Shown here: positions 11,206-22,660 of the stretch, in pieces
Layout of the letters: each line of letters opens with the position of its first letter
Position numbering within the stretch: the first letter of the stretch is position 1
Origin: Spodoptera frugiperda
Taxonomy: Eukaryota > Arthropoda > Insecta > Lepidoptera > Noctuidae
DNA: 64,000 nucleotides
Assembly: GCF_023101765.2 (NCBI RefSeq)
Contig: NC_064218.1
Coordinates: 5,952,001 to 6,016,000 of the forward strand
Direction of reading: 5' to 3'
The notes under the pieces: generated by a model
Database searches by the model: none
Seen by the model: the letters and a program-made list of their open reading frames with translations, nothing else
What the model was told of the DNA's origin: nothing
Position numbers and translations under genes: made by a program

Positions 11206-11563
11206 TGTATAATAGCTCCCTAAACAATAACTTTCAATGAAATTGATGGAAGCATTGCATGAGTATTCTGAGTGACGTCTTCACAGGAGTATCTGAGTGA
11301 TGGTTCATTCGATTACAGATGAAGCTCGATTGGTAGATAACACATGATTGATTGCCGAGAGGTTTATAAAGGAAACCTTTGATGCTACAAATAGGTATCT
11401 AAAATCAATTTGCATCATCACGTAGATGTGGGTTGTTGTAGTGAATCAATGTAGCTGTAGGTGAATGGATTGTTGAAAGATTTCTTTTAAAAAATATGGG
11501 AGATTTCTGTGCATGTTGTTGCATTTTGAATGAAGATGATTGAAATGTAAACGGTTAAGGATA

Positions 11564-11642
11564 ATTCGGTGCTCTGATTGGCCGATTACGGAACCAACCA
11601 ATCAGAGCTCTCGTTAAACGTAAAACCAACTCGTACTAAGGC
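11564..11642. mobile_element. CCCTTAG hairpin MITE, left arm lost
   Basis: 'TTCGGTGCTCTGATTGGCCG' and 'CCAACCAATCAGAGCTCTCG' form the inner hairpin. The right arm continues through 'TTAAACGTAAAACCAACTCG' to TACTAAGG. The outer left arm is missing. Confidence 0.6.
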
Positions 11643-12851
11643 CTCTGGTTGATTTATGTGGAATGCTGTCCATATACATACGACCCTAAAACACATTTTT
11701 TTAAATTGAAATAATTTATAGTGTTGAAGATTACACATACACATATTATAGATATTATCTGCACTCGCTTTAATGAACGAAATACACACAAAATTTATGT
11801 TTAGTTATAATTTCAAATTTTCAGTATTGGTGGAAAGTCATACATTTTAATTTGGGCTCACAAGGGGATCATATCTAATAACATGAGCCCAGTTAGCCCT
11901 AAAGCTACTAGAATACAAATGAAGCAGACTACCTGTATCACATGAACCTTACGTGTTACAACATAAATAGAAATTTGAAGGACAACAAACAGCCAACCCA
12001 ATCCATTTATCATTGATATTATTATACCATAAAAATGGACAATAAGAATAACATTCCAGATATCGACACGTCCTAAGTATAAGTAAGTAACTGAAAAAGT
12101 TAAATTTTACAGGAGAGCGAATTTAAGATTGCAAAAATTATAAATTGTCATATCTTTGTCATTTTAAGGATTTATGGTTTGAAATTTGGTAACTGAGTTT
12201 AAAATTAAGTACAGTTTATGTTTACAAGGAAATTTTGTTTGTAAAGGTTTATGGTTTTGTTTTATAACACATAGATAATTTTACTCCGGTCTTAGAATGT
12301 ATCAAAATACTCTAACTGCCACATCCACACTTTTTCAATGGAATATTTATCCTTGTAAATGCTTTAACTGCCAGATACTTACTTTTGACTGGATATTACA
12401 ATGAAAGTATTTTATGTAACGGTTAGTTACCTATTTTATCACCGTGATTATAACACTAATGTTATTAATGTAACTAAATTTTATTAATTATTTTTTTATA
12501 AATCTTGTTATTTTGAAGTAAAAGGCTTAAGATACTTGATTTATTTTTATTAGGAATCAAATTAAAAACAAGATAGCAAGTAGAAAAATGAACAAAGGTC
12601 ATTTTGGTACAAATTCGAAAGTGCGGCCAAAATGAAAACATATAATAATCTGTTAGTACTTGACTCCTTGGGCATTTTTTATTATGGCACCAAAACTGGG
12701 AAACCAATAACTTCGGTTTTATTCAGGGTTAAAATATATCATTTTGCGGTCATTTTCGGAAAGATTATTGTAACAATAATGGGTTATAGTATATAGTTAT
12801 ATTATATAGTTATGGAAAGAAAGTAAATTATAAAGGTAAATTATAAAGGAT
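11643..12851. other. No gene
   Basis: Very AT-rich. The 77-codon frame at 12474-12707 (minus) has a low-complexity C-terminal end and is not recognised. No repeat structure was seen. Confidence 0.4.
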
Positions 12852-13446
12852 GGAACGGCTGACATTTGTCGGGCATGTCATCGCCCAGGGGAATCCATTC
12901 GACATATAATTTCGGGTTGTTCTCACTTAGCTAACGGAGAGTACTTGCATAGACACAATCTTGTAGCCTCCTGGCTACATATCAACAACTTGCTTTAAAA
13001 TACTAACTTATTGAAACTGAAGTGCCGAATTATAAGTATCTGCCTGACCCAGTTCTTGAAAATGGAGATGTCACACTTGGGATCGAACTATCATCACAGA
13101 CAGGACAGTTGTTGCTAACAAACCTGACATTGTGGTGATAGATCGACCAAGCCGTCGCACAATGATAATTGATATAACAATCCCACAAGTCGAGAATCTC
13201 CCGAAAGCTGAAAAAGATAAAGCCAGTAAATATCTTGATTTAGTTTATAAGGTTGTCGACATGGGGGATATAGATTTGGCAATAATTGTGCCGATAGTCG
13301 TATCTGCCAATTGCCTCATAGCTAAAAGCCTCGACCAACATCTGAGTAGGCTAAAGTTAGATGGTTGGATCAAGAGCTTGATGCAGAAGGCAGTACTTCT
13401 GGACACAGCGCGTATTGTCCAGAAATTCCTCTCTCTTGAGCCCTGA
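12852..13446 (+). pseudogene. R4/Dong-like non-LTR element, C-terminal remnant with zinc knuckle and endonuclease domain
   Basis: The first open segment (12852-12992) encodes a CCHC-type zinc finger, CRACHRPGESIRHIISGC, then EYLHRHNLVASWLH, and ends at a TAA. After a damaged stretch, a frame from about 13120 to 13446 reads KPDIVVIDRPSRRTMIIDIT, then NLPKAEKDKASKYLDL and KAVLLDTARIVQKFLSLEP. A CCHC motif followed by an 'R-PD-D' type restriction-like endonuclease is the C-terminal layout known for R2/R4/Dong/NeSL-type non-LTR retrotransposons, which cut target DNA with this domain. Reverse transcriptase is absent, so only the 3' end was inserted or kept. The assignment to the R4/Dong group is from recalled sequence style and could be another RLE-type clade. 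Confidence 0.75.
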
Positions 13447-13662
13447 CCGCCGGTAGCTTGGATTTACTGGTGGGCTACTGCTTTTTATATTTTTAAAAGT
13501 TTCTTTTTTCTTATTTAAAATTTTCTAATTAAATATTTCTAAATCTAATCAACAAGTAAGGTAATAAATGAAAATTAAGGGTTATAGGTTGAATAGGAAG
13601 GTCCAGGTAGCTGCCGTTTAACGTTTAACGCGGTAACGATTACCGGATAAACGGCCCGCTTC

Positions 13663-14105
13663 GTTGTTTTTTTTTAATGTGGCGAAAATCATCCTATGGC
13701 TTCTCCCGCCTTGAGCGAGGTGAGAGAAAGTGTCAGACTCTTACTGACAAAAAATTAGCCCATTCCTACTCTTGCTCTTCGATCTGGAGCCTCAGTACCC
13801 CGCTAGTCAGTCCGCAGCTCCGGGTCAGGCTTGACTGGACCTCATCTGTGGTAGTCTTTGAGGTACGCGCGGAACACGAGGCGCCGTTTGTCCCGAACAA
13901 ACGGCGCCTGGTTTCTGGTTCTGGAAGGGCAGCGAGCTTGATCGCCTACCGCAGACCCGTGCTTACGATGGCCGAAGATCATCTCGCGATCCCCGACGCC
14001 AGGAGTGTCTCGCGCAATGACTACGGCATGACGTGGTTCATTCCTCCTCCTTAGCTGGCATGACTGCCTCGCAAAAGGTGGAAACGGCATCCCAGTTCTT
14101 CTCGA
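13663..14105 (-). mobile_element. R1-clade 3' end, minus copy of a head-to-head pair
   Basis: Poly(T) at about 13665-13675 marks the 3' end of a minus-strand LINE. Moving right, the sequence matches the 3' UTR of the R1 element at 16.7-19.2 kb ('GTGTCAGACTCTTACTGAC', 'GGTAGTCTTTGAGG'). It then matches the final coding part (the complement of the segment reading DWDAVSSFCEAVMLAKEE) up to about 14105. It carries variants shared with the copy at 14150-14855, such as 'GCGAGATGATCTTCGGCCAT', and an extra inverted 'AAACGGCGCCTGG/GCCGTTTG' segment. 5'-truncated and non-functional. Confidence 0.8.
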
Positions 14106-14149
14106 GCTCGATCATACTCAGGGTATGATCGAGATCGATCGATCGTCGG

Positions 14150-14855
14150 CGTAGCGACGGCGCCGAACCTGATGCGGCACCCAACTCGGGAGCTGCTCAC
14201 GTCTCAAAGGCAGTCCGGGTGATCTGTGGATATCGCACGATCTCCGAGGAGGCGGCAGCTTGCCGGATGACCGCCGTAGGATCTGGAGCCGAAAGCGCTT
14301 CAGTTTGCGCGCTGATGTGCGTCGTCAGGGCGAATCTCCGCTGCCGTGCCAGATTAGTGCGTTCCGGGACGAGGTCCAGCATGATATCATGGGCTTGCTG
14401 TTATTGCAGCAGTAAGTCCTCTCTAAGAGGAGCGGCTTGAGAAACGCTATACCGCCTGACACAGGTGCTTGCCAGGGATGGGACTTTCGGTAGGTGTCTG
14501 TTTCTGATAAGGTGGGAGGAAACGTCTGGATGTAGTCGGCGATGTAACCGGATGTCACAGCCATCGCGGGAAATACTCCTGGCGTCGGGGATCGCGAGAT
14601 GATCTTCGGCCATTGTAAGCACGGGCCTGCGGACGGCGACCAAGGTCGCTGCCCTTCCGGAACCAGACCCGAACGAACGGCGCCTCGCGTTCCGCGCGTG
14701 CCTCAAACAGCCATCAGACTACCACAGAAAAAGTTCCGACCAGGAGCTGCAGACTGCTAGCGGTGGTTTTTAGTCAGTAAGAGTCTGACACTCCCTCTCG
14801 CCTCGCCCGGGGCGGGAGAAGCCAGGGGAATATTTTCCACCCTTAAAAAAGGTGT
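14150..14855 (+). mobile_element. R1-clade 3' end, plus copy of a head-to-head pair
   Basis: Begins with APNLMRHP..LLTSQR and CGYRTISEEAA, homologous to residues around APNLMRRPARTLLTSQR and GYRTISGEAA of the element at 17-19 kb. It continues with frameshifts through QISAFRDE and the 'ATACCGCCTGACACAGGTGC' segment. After a deletion removing the zinc-finger region it resumes at 'GGCGTCGGGGATCGCGAGAT' and runs through the 3' UTR to 'GGGAGAAGCCAGGGGAATAT'. Multiple frameshifts and stops make it a dead copy. Confidence 0.8.
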
Positions 14856-16675
14856 AAAACTGTTCACATGATCACAAACACTTGCAATTTGTAGCATTTG
14901 TAGTGTACTGAACTATCTGAAAACAATCAAAATCAGATTAAACATCATTGTTTACGATAAATAATTATTAGCATAACTATGTAAGTGTATAGATAAATAT
15001 TTATATTCTAGTTGAATTCCAATGTATAACGATGTATAAGTTAGTTAATTACCTTAATTTTACGCGATATCCATGGAATAAGTAGTTAAGTGCCTAGATA
15101 CATTTTACAATTAAAATTGAATCCAGTGTATAAATGTGTAACTACGTAGATACACACTTCTGCACCGGGAATGGCTAAAATTCCATAATAATTATCATTA
15201 GGACTTACCTTGTCTAGGTGACGAATAAATCTCATTTGGTGGTGACATGGTGAGATTCTGTCGCCTTTTAATTGCATTTTGCTTTAACGATACTAAGAAT
15301 TTATAGCGTTCACTATATTAATAAAATATAACGCACCGCTCGCGCGTGCCGCTCGCTGTTACCGCGAAGAACTGAGCGAGCGGCAGATGCCCGCACCCCG
15401 CGTCTCGATCCCCCCGCGTACTACTATTTAACTGGAACTTACATATTTGTACGTTGTATTTATTTCCTAGCTAATTCAGATAAATACTTATGCGTCTGAA
15501 AAAAACCATGTTCGGCTGGTAAAATTTTTTTGATATTTTTTTATTGGATAGATACAGGTACGTTGAAGCTAAAAATGCAATAAAAACCATTTCGTGTATC
15601 TGGCAGATACATACTTATACTTAGCGGGTGTCGATATATTGAAGAGAATATGAAGTGATGCGCCCTGAAATAAAATAGATTCACCTACTTTTAGCCAATT
15701 TCTAAACGAGAATTTCTAAAATGCTATCCCGCAGCAAACGAGATTTGGGACGGTAGATATGATGGCATACATTTGTATGAAATAGAGCAGATAAATATTT
15801 CTATTTCGATATTATGAAACGTAATAAAATTACCAATTTCATATTTTTCTAAGCAATACCTTTCAAAGTTATTAAAGTCGATTATTGAAAACTACGCAAG
15901 CCGTCTACTTACAATCTTGTTAAAAACAAAAACTTAATAATTTGTTGTTTTAAAAGTTGTGGGTCTAAAGTCAGTGGCGAGGACTCCCACAAACTGGCTA
16001 TTGTCTTATTGTTGTCAAAGTTAATTATAAAATTTCTAACAAGCAAGGTTAACCTTCAAAGCAAAATTGAATGGAACTTAGTTTTTTCTTAAAAATAACC
16101 TAAAACTTATTACAATCAGATCTTGTGAAAACATTTCAAATTATATTCACCAGGTACCAAAGTTGGCAACACAGCCAGACTAAATGCGACGATTAAAATG
16201 CATTTCTCTTAAATTTATGCATTTCGTTGGTTTCAGAACTGACGACAAACGTTTCCCTGCTTCAGCAAAAATTATCCCCAGTCCGCAAGTTTGGAAGGAA
16301 AATAGACGTTTTCTATTCATACACAATTAACTTGTAGATTGTAGAGCCCGCAGTTTTAGACCCTGTGATAACTAAGGCGTAAAGATAAACCTTTCGAAAG
16401 AGAATCAAACCTTGAATCTACGACGTAGGGTCTGTGAGCTTGAAAGGGTTCAGTGACATGAAAAACAGATTTTACCGGGCCGCGGTCAAGCGGTTAGCTA
16501 AGGTGAAAAATGTTAGAAAATACAAAGGATCTGGAATACGGAAAATTGTACAGTAGGGTTCCTTCTAATTGGCAGAAACTTTAAATCCCGAATTTCATTT
16601 AGCATAACACACTTTACATTATATTATTTAGTGGATTTTTTAAATGACATACCTAATACCTAATATGTTTGCATA
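14856..16675. other. No gene; GC-rich hairpin at 15.35 kb
   Basis: Mostly AT-rich. The exception is 15330-15420, a CG-rich patch with a perfect 11-bp stem (TGCCGCTCGCT at 15347-15357 and AGCGAGCGGCA at 15375-15385). No coding frame is supported. Confidence 0.4.
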
Positions 16676-16750
16676 ATGATAAGCGTCTACAGGTTCGCAA
16701 CGTACGCATCGCACGCATCGGACGGATCGCATTAATCGGATCGGATTGGC

Positions 16751-19229
16751 TTTTTTTTTTTTTTTTTTTTTTTGAGGGGGAAAATCATCCAATGACTTTT
16801 CTCTCCTTGGGCGAGGCGAGAGGGAGTGTCAGACTCTTACTGACTAAAAACCACCCCGTTCCTTCTCCTGCTTTTCGAGCCGGAGCCCCGGTAAACCCGC
16901 TAGGTAGTCCGCAGCTCCGGATCAGGCATCAGCCCTGCTGGGCCCCATCTGTGGTGGTCTGATGGCTCTTTGAGGCACGCGCGGAACGCGACGCGCCGCA
17001 CGCACGGGTCTGGTTCTGTTCGGGCGGTGAGCTACCCTTGCTCGCCGTCCGCAGGCCCGCACTTACGGTGGCCGGAGATCGTCTCGCGATCCCCGACGCC
17101 CGGACTGTCTCTCGCGACGGCTGGGGCGTGAGGAGGTTTGTTCTCTCACGCGCCCCGCCTCCTCCTTAGCTAGCATGACTGCTTCGCAGAAGGAGGAGAC
17201 GGCATCCCAGTCCCTCTCGCTCCGCACCATGGCCTGAACCAGTGCCGGGCGCGAGAGGTAGCCGTCGCCGACCACATCCCTGAGGACTTGGCGGTGCTCA
17301 GCCCACGCAGGGCACACCGCCACCGTATGTTCTACCGTGTCCTCCGGGCGGTCCTCACAGTGATGACACCCGGGCGTTTCCTCCCGCCCAATAAGGAACA
17401 GGAACCTACCGAAACTCCCATGTCCGGTAAGCACCTGCGTCAGGCGGTAGGTGAGGACGCCGTGGCGCCTCTCTAGCCACTCCTCAAAGAGGGGACTTAC
17501 CGCTGCGATGACAGCGAGCCCAGCCCTCGGTTGCGACAGTCGTTGCTGCCATTCCGCCATGAGATCGCGCCGGAGCTCGTCCCGCCACGCACTGATCTGG
17601 CGCGGCAGTGGAGTTTCGCCCCGGCGACACGCGTCGGCGCGCAAACTGAACACGCGCGCGAGCACCTTCGCCTCCAAATCCCACGGCGGTAATCCGGCAA
17701 GGAGGTTCGCCGCCTCCCCGGAGATCGTGCGATATCCACGGATCACTCGGATGGCCATGACCCTCTGAGACGTGAGCAGCGTCCGAGCTGGCCGCCGCAT
17801 CAGGTTCGGCGCCCACACAGGGGCGCCGTAGAGGGCCATGGACCGCACGATCCCCGCGTACAACCTCCGGCAGGAGGCATTTGGCCCCCCGAGGTTTGGC
17901 AGGAGCCGCTTAAGCGCAGCCCCCGTCCGTTCCAACTTAGGAGCCAAACGTCGGAAGTGCTCCACGAAGTTCCATCGACTGTCGAGGACGAGTCCTAGAT
18001 ACTTCATCGTCGTCTCGACGCCGATGGTAACCCCTCCTGCCGTTATTTGGGACCCACCCGGAGGTGGCGCGTTCCCGCGGCCATGAAAACACATGGCCTC
18101 GGACTTGTGGAGCGCCACCTCGAGTCCCAATTGCCGGATCCTATCAACAACTGTCGCAACCGCTCTCGCCATTAAGTTGGCCGCCGCCTGGTGCGACCTC
18201 CCGTGCGCTAACACTAGCGTATCGTCGGCGTAACATATTACGTCGACGCCGTTCGGGAGGTCGGTGCGCAGCACCCAGTCGTAACCGATATCCCACAGGA
18301 GCGGTCCCAAAACCGAACCCTGTGGAACACCGCGCGACATCTCTCGCCATTTCCATTCGCCCTGGTGACCGGGGTATATGACATACCTGTCTGTCAGGTA
18401 GGCCTCGATTATATGACGGAGGTAGGTAGGCACCCGGTGATACCGGAGTGCCTCCAGTATGCAGCTCCAGGGTAGGGAGTTGAAGGCGTTGGCGATGTCC
18501 AGAGACACCGCCACTACGACCTTACCCCCGGACACTGCAGTCCCCGTCGTGAGGTCCCTTACGCGCATGATGGCGTCCACCGTGGAGCGCCCTCTGCGGA
18601 AGCCGAACTGGCCATCCGCGAGGTCCGGCCCAAATCCGGACAAGTGCGCGACGAGGCGGTTCGAAATTATCCTTTCGAAGACTTTTCTCACCTCGTCGAG
18701 CAGCACAATGGGCCGGTACGCGGACGGAGAGTCCACAGGGCGCCCCGGCTTCTTCACGAGGACCAGTTTTCCCGTCTTCCACTGAAGTGGGAACTGGCCC
18801 CTCTCCAAGCATGCGCTGTAGAGACCTATTAATCGAGGCCCGAGAGCCTCCGAGGCCAGGACCCACGCCTTGCCATGTAGGCCATCGGGTCCTGGGGCGG
18901 TGTTTTTGGCGCCCATCCGGCGCACCGCCGCTCTCAGTTCTGCCTCGGTCACCTCCGGAACGATGTCGTCGTCGTCGTCACTGTGGCCCGCATTGGGCAC
19001 CGCAGGGGGCGGAGTCATGGATGGAGGGGTGAAACCCCTCCGTAGTCGGGGGAACAAGGCGCCGACTACTTCCTCTACGACCTCTGGCCGGAGACTCTGA
19101 GTCAGCGGGGAGCCCACGTGCGGAGTTTATCACGCACCATCCGATAGGGGCGCCCCCATGGATCTCTGTTCAGAGTCTCCAGCATCTCCCGGCGGGCTTC
19201 CTCCTTAGCCCGCCAGATCTCCGCTTTGA
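16751..19229 (-). mobile_element. R1-clade non-LTR retrotransposon, 5'-truncated, 12-bp target duplication
   Basis: This 2479-bp minus-strand element ends in a 23-base poly(A), seen as T at 16751-16773. It begins inside ORF2, so ORF1 and the endonuclease are missing, as expected from incomplete target-primed reverse transcription. The direct repeat GATCGGATTGGC at 16739-16750 and 19230-19241 flanks it exactly. The 3' UTR (16774-17062) is the source-type sequence for the many short R1 tails elsewhere in the window. The target is a MITE, not 28S rDNA, so this lineage is not site-specific like classical R1. Confidence 0.93.
17063..19229 (-). pseudogene. R1-clade reverse transcriptase (ORF2 C-terminal part)
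   Basis: The reverse transcriptase would copy element RNA at the nicked target. The long frame (17063-19117, 684 codons) opens on GTG, not ATG. Visible RT blocks in order: AYRPIVLLDEVRKVFERIIS, GQFGFRRGRSTVDAIM, VVAVSLDIANAFNSLPW, SRGVPQGSVLGPLLWDIGYD, the catalytic CYADDTLVLA (about residue 300), then YLGLVLDSRWNF. Near the C-terminus is the CHHC-type finger CHHCEDRPEDTVEHTVAVC typical of R1-like ORF2. The true frame continues upstream to 19229 as AEIWRAKEEARREMLETLN..RDPWGRPYRMVRDKLRTWAP, offset by one base at a short C run near 19107-19110. So the element carries at least one frameshift, or an assembly error. Apart from that single lesion the RT frame is fully open, which suggests a fairly recent insertion. 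Confidence 0.92.
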
Positions 19230-19354
19230 GATCGGATTGGCTGCGTCTGTACAATGCGGATTAGTGGACGCAGTTGTACGAGCTTTTATACTAGACAAAC
19301 TAAAATCCGTTGCGTGCGATGCGTACGATGCGAGCCTGTGGACGCTTACCTTTA

Positions 19355-20163
19355 TTGTTGTTCAGTAGAATATTCACATTCACATGACATAATTTTGTGA
19401 CGGATTTTCGTTATGCATAATACTTCAGGAACCGATCAATTCTCTTATTTGTAAAGTTTATAAATGCGAAATGAATAAAGCCAATTCATTATTAAGCAAA
19501 ACAAAATAATGACGTAGAAAATTCTGCCTTAAAAGGTAAACTAGGATAATGTTGTTATAGGTAAATGAGCTCAGTTACGGAAAGCTAATGTTTTACCGAC
19601 GAGAACCGTTATTCATTACGAAACCTTTTGTGTGTGTTTTCATTGTTAGTCTATTCCGATACTGAAATAATATCGTACAATATAATATTTGCCTTTTACC
19701 ATCCATTAGTGAGCTTGTATGTCTAATGTCTAGCTTTAGGATATTCTGATATTGTTTGCTAAACTTCTATTATTATTTTTTTGCATTTTATAGGTTTTTA
19801 GTTCACAATTTTATGACATATTTTTAAAGTACTATTTCGCGTTTCGAAAGTTATGTTATTGCAGGATTTTTTATTATTCTTGTAATAGTAACCCATAGCA
19901 CAGAATAATAAGGCACTATTTACATAATCATTAATACAAGCTTAAATATTAACATATGTGTGCCATACAGTTATACTTACTAATTTGATATGTGATCACA
20001 CGACACAAGGTTTAGTTTTAAATATTCATACGTTCGTTAGACTTGCGTACCAGGAAGAACTGTAATTAGCTCTCGTATCGCTTGCATTTAATTTGAACAC
20101 TTTATTAGTATAAGTATCTACTTGGAATTGTCTCATACGAATGAATAGTAATTGTTATACGCT
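19355..20163. other. No supported feature
   Basis: AT-rich spacer with no recognisable coding or repeat structure. Confidence 0.4.
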
Positions 20164-20408
20164 TTTTATGTTATAGGCCGGTGAATAAGCCGACAGATCA
20201 CTTGATGGTAAGTAACCGCCGCCGCCCATGGAAATCCGAAACACCAAAAGCGTTACAAGTGCGTTGCGTCGGGGATGCGGAAGATAGGGAACGGGCGTAA
20301 ATATGCAGCACACAACGCAAACGGCATTTCACGTCGGTTTTCTGTGAGGCCGTGGTATCTCTCGGGTCGAGCCAGCCCATTCGTGCCGAAGCATGGCTCT
20401 CCCACATT
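20164..20408 (-). mobile_element. Miniature RTE-like LINE derivative (5' UTR joined to 3' tail)
   Basis: On the minus strand it starts 'GTGGGAGAGCCATGCTTCGG', the same as the 5' UTR of the RTE-like element at 46.2 kb. It passes through 'GCCGTTTGCGTTGTGTGC'-like sequence and ends with the 3' tail words 'GGGCGGCGGCGGTTACTTAC' and 'CATCAAGTGATCTG'. The whole coding region is absent. The copy is diverged from the one at 51.8-52.1 kb but has the same layout. Confidence 0.75.
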
Positions 20409-20782
20409 TGAGACACTAAATAAATATTAATTTACTTTTATTTAATTTGTTTTCTGTATGGTTAAATTAAATGAACTTAAACATGGACCTGCTACTCAGA
20501 ATTGTGCTAACAGAATCAACAAAGCGGTGCACTATACTTAGTTTTAAGTAAAGTACACAGAATCCTAAACTAAGCATTCGTTGAGTAACTTTGTAAAACA
20601 GTTAGTAATTTAATGTTACAAATACATGCACCATTGTTGTATTTTTGGTTTACTCTGCAGAATATACTCGTGTATTCATATAAAAATATATTCCGCCATA
20701 GGTAAAACCTACATTATTTTTATAGTAAAAAAAATCAGTTAGTCTGTTCGAAGGATTTTATTGTGGATGCACCTTACTGGTT

Positions 20783-20892
20783 AGAAAAGCGGCACCGGCA
20801 AGTAGGAACGGGGTGGCTTTTAGTCAGTAAGTCTGACACTCCCTCTCGCCTCGCCCAAGGTGGGAGAAGTCATTGAATGATATTCCCCGTGT
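20783..20892 (+). mobile_element. R1 3'-tail fragment
   Basis: Contains 'AAGTAGGAACGGGGTGGC', 'TTTTAGTCAGTAAGTCTGAC', 'ACTCCCTCTCGCCTCGCCCA' and 'GGGAGAAGTCATTGAATGAT'. These match the last ~110 bp of the R1 3' UTR. The poly(A) is eroded. Confidence 0.75.
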
Positions 20893-21337
20893 AGTAAGTA
20901 ACTATAGAGTCGTCTCTAGATGATAAGCTGGTCTCTTTCTTGAATAAAAACTCAACAACCTCCATAGAATCACGGACGTGGTATAATCCTTCTAAATACA
21001 AAACCCCTGTACAAGACAGAGAGCAAAATACACTTTACCCTCAGGACTAAAAGAGACAGCTATAATTTTCATAACTATTTAATAAATCAGTATGTAAAAG
21101 AGGAGCTGTATCAAAGTTTAGAACTGACTTATTCTCTTGTTAGTTGCTGAAGTAACTTTTAATAGTTTGTTAAGTGAATAATAAGTTGTGTGGAGCATCG
21201 TTAATGACATGTATGAACTTCTAGGTGCTCGTTAGTTCAAAGTGCCTGGTTCTGAGTACCGAGGATCACGGAACGTGCGTTAGAAATTTATTGGTGGTGT
21301 TCTAGAGCCGGAACGGTATATTAGTTATATTTTACTA
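20893..21337. other. No supported feature
   Basis: AT-rich spacer. Nothing recognised. Confidence 0.35.
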
Positions 21338-21518
21338 AAAATCACGGTTTACTTTCGTATGGTATGGTATAATGGAGAAAAGCTTTACTGTACAGAATAG
21401 ACTACAGTAGGCTGCGTGACGTTGCCGCATGCTGCTCATGATGAAGAGTCCCTCTGTTGCTCGAAACTGGTAGATCTTTACTCCATTAGTAATATAATAC
21501 GAGAGTAAGCCGTGATTT
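21338..21518. mobile_element. Inverted-repeat element (AATCACGGTTTACT family)
   Basis: The left end 'AAATCACGGTTTACTTTCGT' is inverted at the right end ('ACGAGAGTAAGCCGTGATTT'). The inside contains 'GCTGCTCATGATGAAGAGTC' and 'CCTCTGTTGCTCGAAACTGG', shared in inverse orientation with 31440-31535. No protein is encoded; the frame at 21335-21562 is a by-product. A 'TATATTAGTTAT' string occurs just outside each end in direct orientation and may be incidental. Confidence 0.6.
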
Positions 21519-22660
21519 CTAATTGATATATTAGTTATCGAAACACGAAATGTTAAATGCAATTTTTGCTTTAAGTTTGATGTTTGAGGCGCAAGTCATA
21601 CGGCAAAATTATTCGATAATCAAACAATTTTAAAGAGTAGCACAAGCATTCCTGTATAGTCGACTTCAGAAGTGAATCCGAGACTCCTATTTACATTCCC
21701 ATATTTAGTCATCAAGGTATTTATTTATATATAATGTATGTGCCATAAAGTATTAATACTTTTATACATTAAACGTAGGTATTATAGTTACGCAAAAATG
21801 CACAACATCCTGAATTAAGTTTAGGAGCGTCACATTACGCATATTTCTTACAAAAAAAGCGTAGAGAACACTCAAGGTCACACACAGGTAAAGATACTGA
21901 AGATTTCAAGTGTCACATATTTTTTTCGTCTTACTTTAATAAAGTAGAAGAAATTATGCTTTGCAAAATGAAAACCTCCTTAAGCAGTTAAGTCGGTTTC
22001 ATGCTCAGGTGAAGCTCAGCAGAGCATTGTATGAGCTGTATTTTCTTTTAAAAACTTTTGTTTATTCTCGAGTAGAATTTCGTCAAGCGCCTCTTCTTTT
22101 TTACTTTCATTTAGTTTGAATTTAGTCTAAACCTGGTAGGATTTTCGTAGAAAAATAATAGTTTATTTATTATTATAGGTACTTATACCAACAGCTTCTG
22201 TATATTAGTTAAACTGTATATTGTATTGGCTTTAGCTGTAAAATTATACCTATTTGTTCTACTAAATTAATAAATATACATACATATTACAACATTTAAA
22301 AAAGGGGTAATAATAAGTACTGTGTTTACACAGTCATCAATTACAGGTTAATCAACACTAAAATTAAATGATAAAAGACAAAACATGTAAAATAATTTTA
22401 GTAATAGAACTATTACTAGTTTCAAAAAAAAAATAACTTTAAAACACAATCTAGGTATCTAATGAAACAATGACACGTGGACAATTTTATTAAACCTGTT
22501 ACAAAAAAAATTGTCTTATTAGCCCATACCAGAAATAAATAGAAACGAATATTATTATGTCAATAGAGAACAATTTCTCGAGCTCCAGCAAAAAGTATTA
22601 TTTACCTCAGTAGGCAAGGTAGGGGTATATTCGAAACAGTTTCTGCATTTCGTTTTTCCT
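21519..22660. other. No gene
   Basis: AT-rich, with short A-runs and ATACATAC near 22270. No recognisable feature before the CR1-like element. Confidence 0.4.

Larger units (their letters stand above)
16676..19352. mobile_element. GGTAAGCGTCCACA-family MITE split by an R1 element
   Basis: The left piece 16676-16750 ('ATAAGCGTCTACAGGTTCGC', 'CGTACGCATCGCACGCATCG') and the right piece 19230-19352 ('GTTGCGTGCGATGCGTACGA', 'CCTGTGGACGCTTACCTT') are the two ends of the MITE seen intact at 8916-9116. TA lies outside both ends (16674-16675 and 19353-19354). The interruption is the R1 element 16751-19229. Confidence 0.85.

Noticed and set aside
13677..14054. 125-codon plus-strand protein
   Set aside because: It is the antisense of an R1 3' UTR and coding end. 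The same peptide words recur in antisense of the other R1 copies.
13663..14855. A single twin-primed R1 insertion
   Set aside because: Both arms contain the 3' UTR with outward 3' ends, whereas twin priming leaves only one 3' end.
17288..19100. Many plus-strand frames of 60-108 codons in the R1 region
   Set aside because: They are antisense shadows of the minus-strand reverse transcriptase, produced by its high GC content.
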